DNA from: Echinicola rosea
GTDB lineage: Bacteria; Bacteroidota; Bacteroidia; Cytophagales; Cyclobacteriaceae
Direction: 5' to 3'
Length of the DNA: 64,000 bases
Assembly: GCF_005281475.1 (NCBI RefSeq)
Contig: NZ_CP040106.1
Span: forward strand, 5,632,001 to 5,696,000
The notes under the pieces were generated by a model. The model did not search any database and had not been told where the DNA came from. It saw only the letters and a program-made list of their open reading frames with translations. The translations under genes and the position numbers were made by a program. This document shows positions 43,614 through 52,523 of the stretch, in pieces; positions within the stretch are counted from its first letter, which is position 1; every line of letters begins with the position of its first letter.

Positions 43614-46490
43614 CTAAACCCTACTCACTCCATTGATAAAGGTCTCTACATAGCCTAACACCTTATCAGTCACCCGTTCTGCAACGGTACGTCGCTCCCG
43701 TAATCCTGGTCGTTTTTTCATCATCCCTATTACATCATCCCGCAAAGGCCGCTTTTCTGTAAACATATAATTGCCAATAACACCCTGCAGCTTTTCCATA
43801 TCAAGGTGCTCCTCCTTGCTCAAGTCCTCAATGGCCTGCATCTTTTCCTTGGTCCAGAAAGCATCAAATTCATCCGATACATCATCTGAATCCTGTACCT
43901 TGGGAAGGTTTTCATTGATAAACTTCTCTATCAGCTTGAGTTTACTTCTTAGCTGTGTATCTCCAGAAACCATATCTACAATAGCCTTTTGCTGCTTTTC
44001 CCTTTCTTCTGGTTTGGCATCTTTTAGCTGACCTAGCAGCTTAACAATATAAGCTACATTTACCTCGTCTCGGTGGATCAGCTCTAACTCAAAATCAATA
44101 TCATCCAATATGGATACTTTCTCCTTTTGGTTTTGGCTGCGAGTTTTATCATAAAGGTCCAGATACTTGCTTTTATAATCTTCAAACCCCTGATCAGTCA
44201 TAGAAAGATCATCGTGCTCAAATTCCGTGAAGGTCTTCAATACATTACGTACCCGCATCAATTCCCTAAAGGCCTTAATAAAAGCCAACTCATCCTCCTC
44301 GGTTTTTAGGCTGTTAACACTATTGATGGTAGGAGCGATTTTGAGCATATCGATAAACAGCTCATTGAATTTTCGTACATACTCTTCATAGGGAGCGATG
44401 ATGATTTCATCTTTGGCTTCAATATTGGAAAAGAGTTTAATAGCCTTATCGGTGTTTTTCTTCAGGTTCCGGAAGCAGACGATATTTCCTTGTGATTTGC
44501 GCTCATCTAGGATTCTGTTCGTTCTGGAATAAGCCTGTATCAATCCATGGTATTGTAGGTTTTTATCAACATAGAGGGTATTGAGGTGCTTGCTGTCAAA
44601 ACCGGTCAAGAACATATTCACCACCAGAAGAATATCTATTTCCTGATTTTTCACCCGCTTAGCAATATTCTGGTAATAATTATAAAAGGTCTGGCTGTCC
44701 TTGGTACTATAGTTAGACCCAAAGGTCTGGTTATAGTCACTGATAAAGTCATCCAAAAACTCCCGAGGATGCTTGATGGTGGCTTGTCCATAAGGTCCGG
44801 CATCTTCTGCCGCAATACTCACTCTTGAAGAGATATTGAAATGATTGGTATTATCCTGTTCATCTTTGCCCAATAACTCATCATTGGCACCATAGGAGAA
44901 GATGGTGGCGATTTTATAATCATGTTGCTCTTCTACTGCTTTTTTCTTGAACAATACATAATAACGGATCAATACTTCCACACTGGGCACACAGAAGATG
45001 GCCGTAAAACGTTGGTTATGGGTTTTTCGCTTATGGTGGGTGATGATATAATCAACAATATTATTTAATCGAGGAGAGGCTTCCATCACTTCCGCTTCAT
45101 CAATAGCCTCTACATTGATATCCTGAACCTGATCCTTACGCTTAAAGGTCTGGATATATTCTATCGAAAATTTCAATACATTTTCATCCCGTATGGCATC
45201 AGTGATCACATACTTATGGAGGCAATCCTGAAAGAGCATGGTGGTAGTCCGCTTACCGTATTCATTGGTACCTGCATTTTCCTCAAAAATCGGTGTCCCC
45301 GTAAAGCCAAACATCTGCCCATTCACAAAAAAGCTTTTGATGCTTTCATGGGTCTTGCCAAACTGACTACGATGACATTCATCAAATATAAAGACGATGC
45401 GCTTGTCCTGCAGGGTTTCCAGTTTATGGAAAAAGCGCTTTTTGGTGACCGCAGTATTGAGTTTTTGTATGGTAGTTACGATCAATTTATTATCGCCTGC
45501 CAATTGCTTTACCAAGGTTCCGGTATCATTGGTACCGTCTATACTTCCTTTGCTAAAGCTGTTAAACTCCTTGGTGGTCTGATAATCCAAGTCCTTCCTG
45601 TCCACCACAAAGACCACCTTATGCACCTGTGGAAGATTGGTCAATATCTGGCTAGTTTTAAATGAAGTCAGCGTCTTGCCAGATCCAGTAGTATGCCAGA
45701 TATAACCGTACTTGGTTGTGGTCTTTACCCGATCGATAATGGCCTCTGTAGCATAAAATTGATAGGGTCTCAAGACCATCAGGGATTTGTTGGATTCGTT
45801 CAAAACCACATACTTGGTGATCATCTTGGAGAGGTGACAAGGCTCCATAAATACATCCGCAAAGGCAGAAAGCTGTGTGATTAGTTTATTATGTGTGTCC
45901 GCCCAGTAAAAGGTCTGTTTGAACTGCCTGTCTTTTATAGGAGTATTCGCATAGTACTTGGTATTGACCCCATTACTGATGATAAAAAACTGGATAAACT
46001 GAAACAGGCCTTGACCAGTCCCATAAGAGTGAATCCCATAGCGTTCTATCTGCTTAAAAGCTTCTTTTAGTTCAAGTCCCCTACGCTTTAGCTCCACCTG
46101 TACCAAGGGAAGTCCATTGATCAGGATGGTCACATCATAGCGGTTCTTGTATTTGCCTTCTATGCTGATCTGCTGGGCCACTTGAAATTCATTTTGGCAC
46201 CAGTGTACCTGATTGATCAGCTCAATGGTCTTGGTTTCATTTTGGGCATTGACATAGGGAACCCGATCACGCAGGATCTTGGCCCTGTCATAGATACTGC
46301 CTTTATTGATATAGTTTAGGATTTGGGTAAACTCCTGCTCACTTAGCTGGGTCTTATTGTGCTTTTCAAGCTGGGCTTTTAAATTGCTCAATAAAGCTGC
46401 TTCATCTGGAATCATCACTTTCTGATAGCCCAGTTGCTGCAACTGCTTGATAAGGTTATTTTCCAGTACCTGTTCAGGCTGTGTGGTCAT
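43614..46490 (-). CDS. hsdR: type I restriction endonuclease subunit R
   Basis: The 958-residue motor and nuclease subunit acts with HsdM and HsdS to translocate and cut unmodified DNA. The N-terminal PD-(D/E)xK nuclease has Asp119 and the pair Glu133/Lys135 in NRYDVTILINGLPLVQVELK. The helicase domains carry Walker A TTGSGKT at about 267-273 and DECH at 370-373 (IFDECHRSQFG). Later motifs include VVNMFLTGFDSKHLNTLYVD and YSRTNRILDERKSQG. The gene is intact and is the last gene of the locus, downstream of an Abi-type gene, with hsdM about 6 kb upstream on the same strand. Confidence 0.95.
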   Translation of the reverse strand: MTTQPEQVLENNLIKQLQQLGYQKVMIPDEAALLSNLKAQLEKHNKTQLSEQEFTQILNYINKGSIYDRAKILRDRVPYVNAQNETKTIELINQVHWCQNEFQVAQQISIEGKYKNRYDVTILINGLPLVQVELKRRGLELKEAFKQIERYGIHSYGTGQGLFQFIQFFIISNGVNTKYYANTPIKDRQFKQTFYWADTHNKLITQLSAFADVFMEPCHLSKMITKYVVLNESNKSLMVLRPYQFYATEAIIDRVKTTTKYGYIWHTTGSGKTLTSFKTSQILTNLPQVHKVVFVVDRKDLDYQTTKEFNSFSKGSIDGTNDTGTLVKQLAGDNKLIVTTIQKLNTAVTKKRFFHKLETLQDKRIVFIFDECHRSQFGKTHESIKSFFVNGQMFGFTGTPIFEENAGTNEYGKRTTTMLFQDCLHKYVITDAIRDENVLKFSIEYIQTFKRKDQVQDINVEAIDEAEVMEASPRLNNIVDYIITHHKRKTHNQRFTAIFCVPSVEVLIRYYVLFKKKAVEEQHDYKIATIFSYGANDELLGKDEQDNTNHFNISSRVSIAAEDAGPYGQATIKHPREFLDDFISDYNQTFGSNYSTKDSQTFYNYYQNIAKRVKNQEIDILLVVNMFLTGFDSKHLNTLYVDKNLQYHGLIQAYSRTNRILDERKSQGNIVCFRNLKKNTDKAIKLFSNIEAKDEIIIAPYEEYVRKFNELFIDMLKIAPTINSVNSLKTEEDELAFIKAFRELMRVRNVLKTFTEFEHDDLSMTDQGFEDYKSKYLDLYDKTRSQNQKEKVSILDDIDFELELIHRDEVNVAYIVKLLGQLKDAKPEEREKQQKAIVDMVSGDTQLRSKLKLIEKFINENLPKVQDSDDVSDEFDAFWTKEKMQAIEDLSKEEHLDMEKLQGVIGNYMFTEKRPLRDDVIGMMKKRPGLRERRTVAERVTDKVLGYVETFINGVSRV

Positions 46491-46592
46491 ATGCTATTTC
46501 TACTTAAAAAATCTACTTTTGACACCTAAGATAATGGTTTCATTACCGAAAGGCCTATAAAATGCTAAGAATTTAATATCTAAACGTATTTA

Positions 46593-47498
46593 TTAAGACC
46601 ATAAAGGTTCGCTTTTCCAATTTCCCTTAAAACCTAATGCATTGGGATCCACTGTAGGGAAATCCTCCAGAAGTTTGGCCAACCTCAAGGTAAAAGAATT
46701 GTTGGGCTGGATGGTATTCAAAAGGTACTTCATGATGCACAGGTGGATATATATTTTCTGGAATTCATGTTGCTTAGGTAGATCTTCAATCCATGGGTGT
46801 GGTGGTGAAGATAATAGCTTTGGTCTTCCCGGTAAATTTTTATTCCATAAGCGACTATGATGGGCACAATAATTCCTGATTTGGGTAATGGACTGAAGCC
46901 AACTGGGGAGAAATGTATGGTTTACCGCGCCATATTCTCCGGCAATGATATCCTTGGATTTTACAGAAGGTTTTAAATTTCCATAGAGTTTGGACAAGCC
47001 TCCTAAACTTGTAAGCTCTAAACTTTTCCAGGAAGGGGGGAACCTGAGGTCATCTTTATATTTCTTCTTGTGTTCTTTCATAAAGATATCCTTGCATCTT
47101 TCTACTTCCTCCTCCAAGTTACCAAGTGTTTTTACTAAGGAAGGAATATTAATGAATAGGTTGCTGTCCTGGAACCACCAAGGGTCAAATTCATGGGATA
47201 AATGGTAGATCATTTTGGTACGCAAGCTGATTTCAATTTTTTCAATCACATCAAAAAGCAGCATCCTAAGTTTATGATCAAAATTATATAAGGAAATGGC
47301 ATCTTCAAATCGGCTGTTTTCCTTGAACTCGTGGGTTTCTTTATCAGCAAACATGGGGTACCAATACCCTACCAAGCGGTAATAACTGACATGGCTAAGG
47401 TACTTTTTTGCTAATGGAATGTTTTTGATAATCATTCCCCGCTCCAGCAAAAGTGCTATTTGTTCATCTATGGAAGTAGGTTTCTTTTCATACAGCAT
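46593..47498 (-). CDS. Abi family protein (Abi_2, AbiD/AbiF-like) with HEPN-type motif
   Basis: The protein has 301 residues from the ATG at 47498 (MLYEKKPTSIDEQIALLLER); an upstream in-frame ATG at 47603 would add 35 unlikely residues. It matches the Abi_2 family: ISLYNFDHKLRMLLFDVIEK near residue 85 and the RNase-type motif RN-x4-H in QIRNYCAHHSRLWN near residue 205. Family members cause abortive infection against phages in lactococci, and HEPN domains often cut RNA. Here it is encoded between hsdR and the hsdS invertase, all on the minus strand, so it may serve as a back-up defence for the R-M system. That link is inference. Confidence 0.82.
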   Translation of the reverse strand: MLYEKKPTSIDEQIALLLERGMIIKNIPLAKKYLSHVSYYRLVGYWYPMFADKETHEFKENSRFEDAISLYNFDHKLRMLLFDVIEKIEISLRTKMIYHLSHEFDPWWFQDSNLFINIPSLVKTLGNLEEEVERCKDIFMKEHKKKYKDDLRFPPSWKSLELTSLGGLSKLYGNLKPSVKSKDIIAGEYGAVNHTFLPSWLQSITQIRNYCAHHSRLWNKNLPGRPKLLSSPPHPWIEDLPKQHEFQKIYIHLCIMKYLLNTIQPNNSFTLRLAKLLEDFPTVDPNALGFKGNWKSEPLWS

Positions 47499-47775
47499 AG
47501 TGCAAGAAAAGTATAAAAAATGGTAATAAAAACCCCTAAAACGCAAAAGACTCGCCCTGGGACGCTGTTCTGATGGGTAGCGTGGCGAGTACTGTTGATA
47601 CAAAAGTACACACTTTTGTCACATTTTGTAAATATTTGTAAATATTTTTGTCAATACCTGTAAATATTATTCTCGCTATTTCTACAACAATTGTACATAT
47701 TATTAATATTTACATTAAGATTAATAAAAGAGTTCTAGCTGTTGAGAATGAGGCGCAAATAAATTAAAATGATTA

Positions 47776-48702
47776 CTACTTCAAGGCCATGGCCATTTTA
47801 TCAATGGCTTTTTTCTTTTGCTCCATATTCGGATGAACATACAGATTAAGGGTAGTGCTAATATTCGAATGGCCCAGCAAGACACTCACCGTTTTATAAT
47901 CACAATTGCTTTCTATACAGCGTGTCGCAAAGCTGTGACGCAAACCATGAAACTTTAGCCCGGTCATATTTAATTCTTCCATAAATTTCTGATAGTAACT
48001 TCTATAAGTTCTCGGCTCAGTAGGCTTTTGCTCATTGGTAAGGACGAAAAAAGCGGGGTTCATAATTTTCTTAATAGGTTTCAGCAAGCGCAATAAATCC
48101 CGACTGATAGGAATCTCACGGATGGAGTTCTTCGTTTTAGGCGTATCCAATATCAGTTCTGTTTTCCTTATTTCATTCTCTATTGTATAAATCCGCTGGA
48201 TGGATTTGCTCACACGAATGATTCCCATGTCGGTATCTACATCTTCCCAGGAGAGGGCACAGACCTCACCGATACGTAGACCAGTACTCAAACAAATATA
48301 AATGCCCAGATTTCTGAAAGTAAAATGCTGCTGTATATGCTGCATGATCTTTTTCTGCTGGGACTTGCTCAGAACTTCTATATGTTGTTTTTCTCGTTCT
48401 GTTGGAAACCGGATATCCAATGGGCTATCTCTAAGCCACTGGTTTTTCACACCGAATTTCAAAATCATTTTCAAAACAATCAGCATATCTTTTACGGTTT
48501 TCTGGCTAAGACCTTGGTCCAATTTTCGGAAAATAAAATCCTGGACCCTACTTTCACTGAGTTGACATTCATTACCAAATTCCGGAAGGATATGATTTTC
48601 GATCAGCAGTACATAAGCCGAAAAGCTGGACTTTTTTACATATTGCTTTTTGTCAGTTTTCCATAATGTGATCACTTCCGAAATAGTCATTTGTTTTAAC
48701 AT
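47776..48702 (-). CDS. tyrosine recombinase of the type I R-M locus, probable hsdS invertase
   Basis: From the ATG at 48702 (MLKQMTISEVITLWKTDKKQ) the protein has 308 residues. It has the SAM-like core-binding domain and the catalytic tyrosine-recombinase domain with Arg in STGLRIGEVCALSW, the box LKFHGLRHSFATR, GHSNIS, and the nucleophile Tyr in TLNLYVHPN. It lies only 79 bp from the left copy of a 19-bp inverted repeat that is shared by the 5' ends of the two hsdS genes. Tyrosine recombinases in this place shuffle hsdS genes in several Bacteroidota and Firmicutes. I infer the same role here. Confidence 0.88.
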   Translation of the reverse strand: MLKQMTISEVITLWKTDKKQYVKKSSFSAYVLLIENHILPEFGNECQLSESRVQDFIFRKLDQGLSQKTVKDMLIVLKMILKFGVKNQWLRDSPLDIRFPTEREKQHIEVLSKSQQKKIMQHIQQHFTFRNLGIYICLSTGLRIGEVCALSWEDVDTDMGIIRVSKSIQRIYTIENEIRKTELILDTPKTKNSIREIPISRDLLRLLKPIKKIMNPAFFVLTNEQKPTEPRTYRSYYQKFMEELNMTGLKFHGLRHSFATRCIESNCDYKTVSVLLGHSNISTTLNLYVHPNMEQKKKAIDKMAMALK

Positions 48703-48780
48703 GTTTTTTAGTTTTAAGATAAATAAGGCCAAAGGAAGTCAAACTAGGCTATAGAACCTTGAGGAGGATAAATCATCTAG

Positions 48781-48799
48781 TTTCCCCCTTTGAGATTTC
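48781..48799 (+). repeat. invertible-segment repeat, left copy (inverted relative to the right copy)
   Basis: TTTCCCCCTTTGAGATTTC is present here on the plus strand and at 52423-52441 on the minus strand. In both places it encodes FPPLRF near the start of an hsdS frame. It marks one border of the probable 3.66-kb invertible segment. Confidence 0.85.
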
Positions 48800-49899
48800 A
48801 CAAGAATAATAAGGAGTGGGTCAGAAAGAAGATAGGAGAGATATCATCTATATCATCTGGAGGGACTCCAAGTCGTGGAAAATATGAATTTTGGGGTGGA
48901 AACATTCCATGGATTACAACTAGCTTAATAGATTTTAATGAAATCCAACGAGCAGAAGAATATATTACAAAAGAAGGGTTAAACCAATCCTCTGCTAAAC
49001 TATTCCCAAAAGGAACAATACTGATGGCAATGTATGGACAAGGGAAAACGCGAGGTAAAGTTGCAATTTTGGGAATCGAGGCAACAACAAATCAAGCATG
49101 TGCAGCTATCAAAGTAAAACAGGGAATGGATGCCAGATTCCTTTATACCTATTTGGAAAAGGAATATGACAGAATAAGGAATATAGCGAACGACGGAGGA
49201 CAACAAAATCTAAGTGCAAGTCTTATTAAAAGCTATAAAATAAGTCTGCCAAACTTAAATGAACAAGTAAAAATATCCTCCTTTCTTTTGTTAATTGATC
49301 GACGTATTAACACCCAAATCAAAATCATTGAGGAGTTGCAGTCCCAAAAGAATTCTCTAAGCAAAAAATTATTGTCATGTCAAGTTCGTTTTTTGGAACA
49401 CATTGAAAAGTGGAAGGAGGTTAAGATTGGTGATGTTGTCAAAATTGGAAGCGGTAAAGATTATAAACATCTAGCTGAAGGAGAAGTACCTGTGTTTGGA
49501 ACAGGTGGGTACATGACATCCGTTGATTCCTGCCTTTATGAGGGAGAAACCGTATGTATTGGCAGAAAAGGAACCATAGATAAACCATTCTACTATAATG
49601 GAAAGATCTGGACCGTCGACACTTTGTTTTTTACTCATTCCTATAAGAGCATTTTACCTCGATTCCTATTTTATGTTTTTGAGCAGATAAATTGGTTGAA
49701 ATTTAATGAAGCCTCAGGGGTGCCAAGTCTTTCGAAAAGTACCATAGAGAAAATTGCAATTAAAATCCCAAGTGTTAAAGAACAACAAAAAATCACCACC
49801 ACTTTATTCGCAATAGATCAAAAAATAGATCTTGAATCCAAACATTTAGAGCTATTGAAGCAGCAAAAGCGATATTTCTTGCAAAATTTATTTATATAA
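48790..49899 (+). CDS. hsdS: type I restriction specificity subunit, silent intact copy
   Basis: This frame encodes about 369 residues of a type I specificity subunit with two target-recognition domains (residues about 10-165 and 205-345), each followed by a helical conserved region (VKISSFLLLIDRRINTQIKI and QKITTTLFAIDQKIDLES). It has no proper start: the open frame begins after an in-frame TAG and the only early start candidate is TTG at 48790. The codons before it read FPPLRF, identical to the expressed hsdS. Inversion at this 19-bp repeat would fuse it in frame to the 5' end next to hsdM. It converges with the other hsdS and overlaps its stop by 8 bp. Confidence 0.85.
   Translation: MRFHKNNKEWVRKKIGEISSISSGGTPSRGKYEFWGGNIPWITTSLIDFNEIQRAEEYITKEGLNQSSAKLFPKGTILMAMYGQGKTRGKVAILGIEATTNQACAAIKVKQGMDARFLYTYLEKEYDRIRNIANDGGQQNLSASLIKSYKISLPNLNEQVKISSFLLLIDRRINTQIKIIEELQSQKNSLSKKLLSCQVRFLEHIEKWKEVKIGDVVKIGSGKDYKHLAEGEVPVFGTGGYMTSVDSCLYEGETVCIGRKGTIDKPFYYNGKIWTVDTLFFTHSYKSILPRFLFYVFEQINWLKFNEASGVPSLSKSTIEKIAIKIPSVKEQQKITTTLFAIDQKIDLESKHLELLKQQKRYFLQNLFI
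49312..49331 (+). repeat. second inverted repeat in hsdS (central conserved region), left copy
   Basis: ACCCAAATCAAAATCATTGA occurs here and, inverted, at 51882-51901. It lies in the helical region between the two recognition domains and encodes TQIKIIE in both genes. Recombination here would swap only the second recognition domain. Confidence 0.7.
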
Positions 49900-50325
49900 A
49901 CAGGTTTTGTAAAAAGTATTTTTTCTGGCTTTGGTACTGGATTAAGATTTCCTTTTCTGCCTCTATCTTCTTGTCAAAGGATGAGAGAAAATTGGCGATT
50001 TTGGTTTGTTCGTCAGTATTTGGAATTGAAATTTTTGTATTGAAAAAGTCAATAATCCCAATATTCAGTAACCCATGATTTCTTGCGCCTTCTTGGGCGT
50101 ATTTTTCAATCTCACGGTTATGTAGGCCAGATTCAAAATAATGCTCCATAAATACTGTGTTTACGAAGGCGTTAAACCTGAAACAGATATAAAGTGAAGA
50201 CACAACTCCATTATCGTATCGAGTAAGCTTTTTAATTGCGCCCATTGGGTACCCATCAGAATAACTTTTATTATAAGCAAAGTCATTATTTTTCATTAAA
50301 TAGTATCCTTTAAGATCTTTGGCTG
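49892..50325 (-). pseudogene. hsdS: type I specificity subunit, 3' part cut off by IS3
   Basis: This is the end of the expressed hsdS gene: the remainder of the second recognition domain (GYYLMKNNDFAYNKSYSDGY onwards) and the last helical region EQTKIANFLSSFDKKIEAEK, ending YFLQNLFI, the same eight residues that end the silent copy. It is separated from its 5' part at 51655-52471 by an IS3-family element. Removal of the element and one CTG copy restores a single 416-codon frame including the stop. It cannot be translated on its own except from an ATG supplied by the IS end. Confidence 0.85.
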
Positions 50326-50385
50326 TGAACATACCCCAAAAATTGGGACAGTAAATTAAGTTAAAAATTTACCTTTAAATTTACT

Positions 50386-50667
50386 GTGATGACCACAAGA
50401 AGAAAATTTACATCGAAGTTCAAGACCAAGGTGGTTTTGGAATTGTTAAAAGAGCGCTCGTCTCTTGCTGAGCTGGCTCAGAAGTACGAACTGTCACCCC
50501 AGCAACTGAGCAACTGGAAGCGGGAATTTCTCAATGGAGCTGAAGAGGTTTTTGAAAAAAGCAGCAAAAACAAGAAAAACCCTGCCGATGAGGAAAAAGA
50601 CCAGCTGCTCAAGACTATCGGCAAGCTCAAAGTTGAGAATGATTTTTTAAAAGACGCCTTGCGCTAG
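50386..50667 (+). CDS. IS3-family transposase OrfA
   Basis: The 93-residue protein has the helix-turn-helix of the IS3 family (SKFKTKVVLELLKERSSLAE, then YELSPQQLSNWKREFL), followed by a leucine-zipper-like helix that ends KVENDFLKDALR. It binds the IS ends and dimerises. Near its end the heptamer T-TTA-AAA (50646-50652) is in the right frame for a -1 ribosomal frameshift into orfB, which lies in the -1 frame. Confidence 0.9.
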   Translation: MMTTRRKFTSKFKTKVVLELLKERSSLAELAQKYELSPQQLSNWKREFLNGAEEVFEKSSKNKKNPADEEKDQLLKTIGKLKVENDFLKDALR

Positions 50668-50690
50668 AACCTCTGGCAAAACGACGCAGC

Positions 50691-51518
50691 ATGATACGCA
50701 AGGGTCATACCGAACTGAGTCTAAAGGCTCAATGCAACATCCTCAATGTCCATCGTTCTGGGATCTATTATCGGCCCAAGCCGGAATCGGAGCTGAATCT
50801 GGAACTCATGAGGTTGATGGACGAACACTATCTCCATCACCCCTACAAGGGAGCGCCTGGCATGCACACCTGGCTGACCCGGGATAAAGGATATAAGATC
50901 AGCAAAAACCGGGTGGAACGGCTGTATTATCGCTGCATGGGGCTGCAGGCAGTCATGCCCGGCAGACATACTTCCCGAAGGCACAAGGCCCATAAAGTGT
51001 ATCCTTACTTGCTCAGGAACCTGGAAGTGACCCGTCCCAATCAGGTCTGGGCCATGGATATTACCTACATTCCGATGAAAAAAGGGTTTATGTATCTGAC
51101 AGCGATCATTGATCTGTACAGCAGGCATATTGTCGGTTGGTCTATCTCAAACAATATGGATGCAGAATGGTGCAAAGAAGTACTCGAAGAGGCCATCAGT
51201 CAATATGGATGCCCGGAGATTCTCAATACGGATCAAGGGAGCCAGTTTACCTCAGAAGTCTTTACTGCAGCAGTAAAGTCCAACGACATCCGTCTGAGTA
51301 TGGATGGAAAAGGAAGAGCAATTGACAATGTGTTTATCGAACGGTTCTGGCGAACAATCAAATATGAAAAGATCTATCTCAATCCACCACAGGACGGATT
51401 GGACCTCTATGCGCAGATAGCAGAATATATGGATTACTACAACAACCAAAGAAGGCACAGCAGCCTGGATAACCAAATTCCGGCAGAAGTCTATTCCTTG
51501 GTTGGGCAGGTGGCATAA
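50691..51518 (+). CDS. IS3-family transposase OrfB (DDE integrase part)
   Basis: The 275 residues from ATG at 50691 form the rve-type catalytic domain: RPNQVWAMDITYIPMKKGFM (first Asp), LNTDQGSQFTSEVF (second Asp) and DNVFIERFWRTIKYEKIYL (Glu). The frame is open upstream to the orfA slippery site, so the active protein is probably an OrfAB fusion made by -1 frameshifting. The element is intact. Confidence 0.92.
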   Translation: MIRKGHTELSLKAQCNILNVHRSGIYYRPKPESELNLELMRLMDEHYLHHPYKGAPGMHTWLTRDKGYKISKNRVERLYYRCMGLQAVMPGRHTSRRHKAHKVYPYLLRNLEVTRPNQVWAMDITYIPMKKGFMYLTAIIDLYSRHIVGWSISNNMDAEWCKEVLEEAISQYGCPEILNTDQGSQFTSEVFTAAVKSNDIRLSMDGKGRAIDNVFIERFWRTIKYEKIYLNPPQDGLDLYAQIAEYMDYYNNQRRHSSLDNQIPAEVYSLVGQVA

Positions 51519-51881
51519 AATCGAGTCTACCACATTCCCTCACTATCCTGAAAATCTAAAAGGGGATTTTCAGGTGTGGAAATAGGGAAAACTCATTAGA
51601 CCTCTGTATACTTGAGATTATAGAAAATCTGTCCTAACTATTGGGGTATGCTCACTGCAACTGATTTGTTGAAAAACTTCAATTGACTAATTAGGCCCTG
51701 TTGTGCAGATATGGTTAATACATTTTGGTTATTCTCTTTGTTTTTGGATATGATTCTACTTGCCAATTGTATTAGATTCTTCTCCTCCCATTTTGGAAAA
51801 TCATTCCCCTCATCATCCTTAAATCTTAGCTGCCGAGAAAAGATTTTTTGCCGAAGACCTGACATTAAGGTTTCTAATTGT

Positions 51882-51901
51882 TCAATGATTTTGATTTGGG
51901 T
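51882..51901 (-). repeat. second inverted repeat in hsdS, right copy
   Basis: On the minus strand this reads ACCCAAATCAAAATCATTGA, identical to 49312-49331 in the silent hsdS. Confidence 0.7.
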
Positions 51902-52422
51902 TTTGATTCGTTCGCTTAATAAAGATAAGAAACTGGCAATTTTCTGTTGCTCAGATACTGTTGGAAATGATACTTTAAATCCTTTAATGCTTTCGAAATT
52001 TAAGCCTTCACGTCCACTGCCAGTTTGACCTTCAAAAATTAGCTTTTGACCACGCCATGAGCTTAGAATTGATTGAAGAAAATTTGGATTATCTTTTTTC
52101 AGCCGTATTATTGAAACATGTTGATTTACATTACCTTCTTTAAAATTCGTTGGAACGACACAGCTTCGTCCTATTGATCCTCCAGTAATATTCAGAAGAA
52201 TATCACCCGCCAAAACTTTACTACTTTTCATACTTTCATGCATTTCTTCAGGAATACATGTATGATCCAATATAAGAGAGTTATCTATTACGTTCTGACT
52301 CCTGATAAAAGGTATTCCAGAAGTATGATATACACTCTCACCTCCTTTTGGTGTTTTACCACTTCCAATTTTTGAGGATAGGTCTCCAATCCGTTTTAGC
52401 TTCCACTCCCCACTAAACCCCG

Positions 52423-52441
52423 GAAATCTCAAAGGGGGAAA
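52423..52441 (-). repeat. invertible-segment repeat, right copy
   Basis: On the minus strand this reads TTTCCCCCTTTGAGATTTC, identical to 48781-48799 on the plus strand. It lies in codons 11-16 of the expressed hsdS. Confidence 0.85.
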
Positions 52442-52523
52442 ATTGCCTACTTCTTTGTTGTGCTTTGCCATTCTTGTTCGCTTTTCTCTGTATTAAAAAA
52501 CATTAAGGATTGATAATGGTCAA

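Larger units (their letters stand above)
50326..51654 (+). mobile_element. IS3-family insertion sequence inside hsdS
   Basis: The 1,329-bp element has terminal inverted repeats TGAACATACCCCAAAAATTG and TGAGCATACCCCAATAGTTA. The direct repeat CTG flanks it (50323-50325 and 51655-51657), which fits the 3-bp duplications of IS3 elements. It contains orfA and orfB and lies antiparallel to the hsdS gene it interrupts. Confidence 0.92.
51655..52471 (-). pseudogene. hsdS: type I specificity subunit, expressed 5' part cut by IS3
   Basis: This is the promoter-linked hsdS, starting MAKHNKEVGNFPPLRFPGFS at 52471, 52 bp downstream of hsdM. It holds the first recognition domain (residues about 20-170), the central helical region SLLSERIKTQIKIIEQLE and the beginning of the second recognition domain. 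After FFNKSVA it runs into the IS3 element and stops at 51638. The 5' end contains the 19-bp inverted repeat. With the second recognition domain broken, it is expected to give no functional S subunit. Confidence 0.88.

Noticed and set aside
48790..48792. TTG at 48790 as a real start of the plus-strand hsdS
   Set aside because: It lies inside the shared 19-bp repeat, an in-frame TAG precedes the repeat, and no promoter is visible; the frame is better read as a silent cassette.
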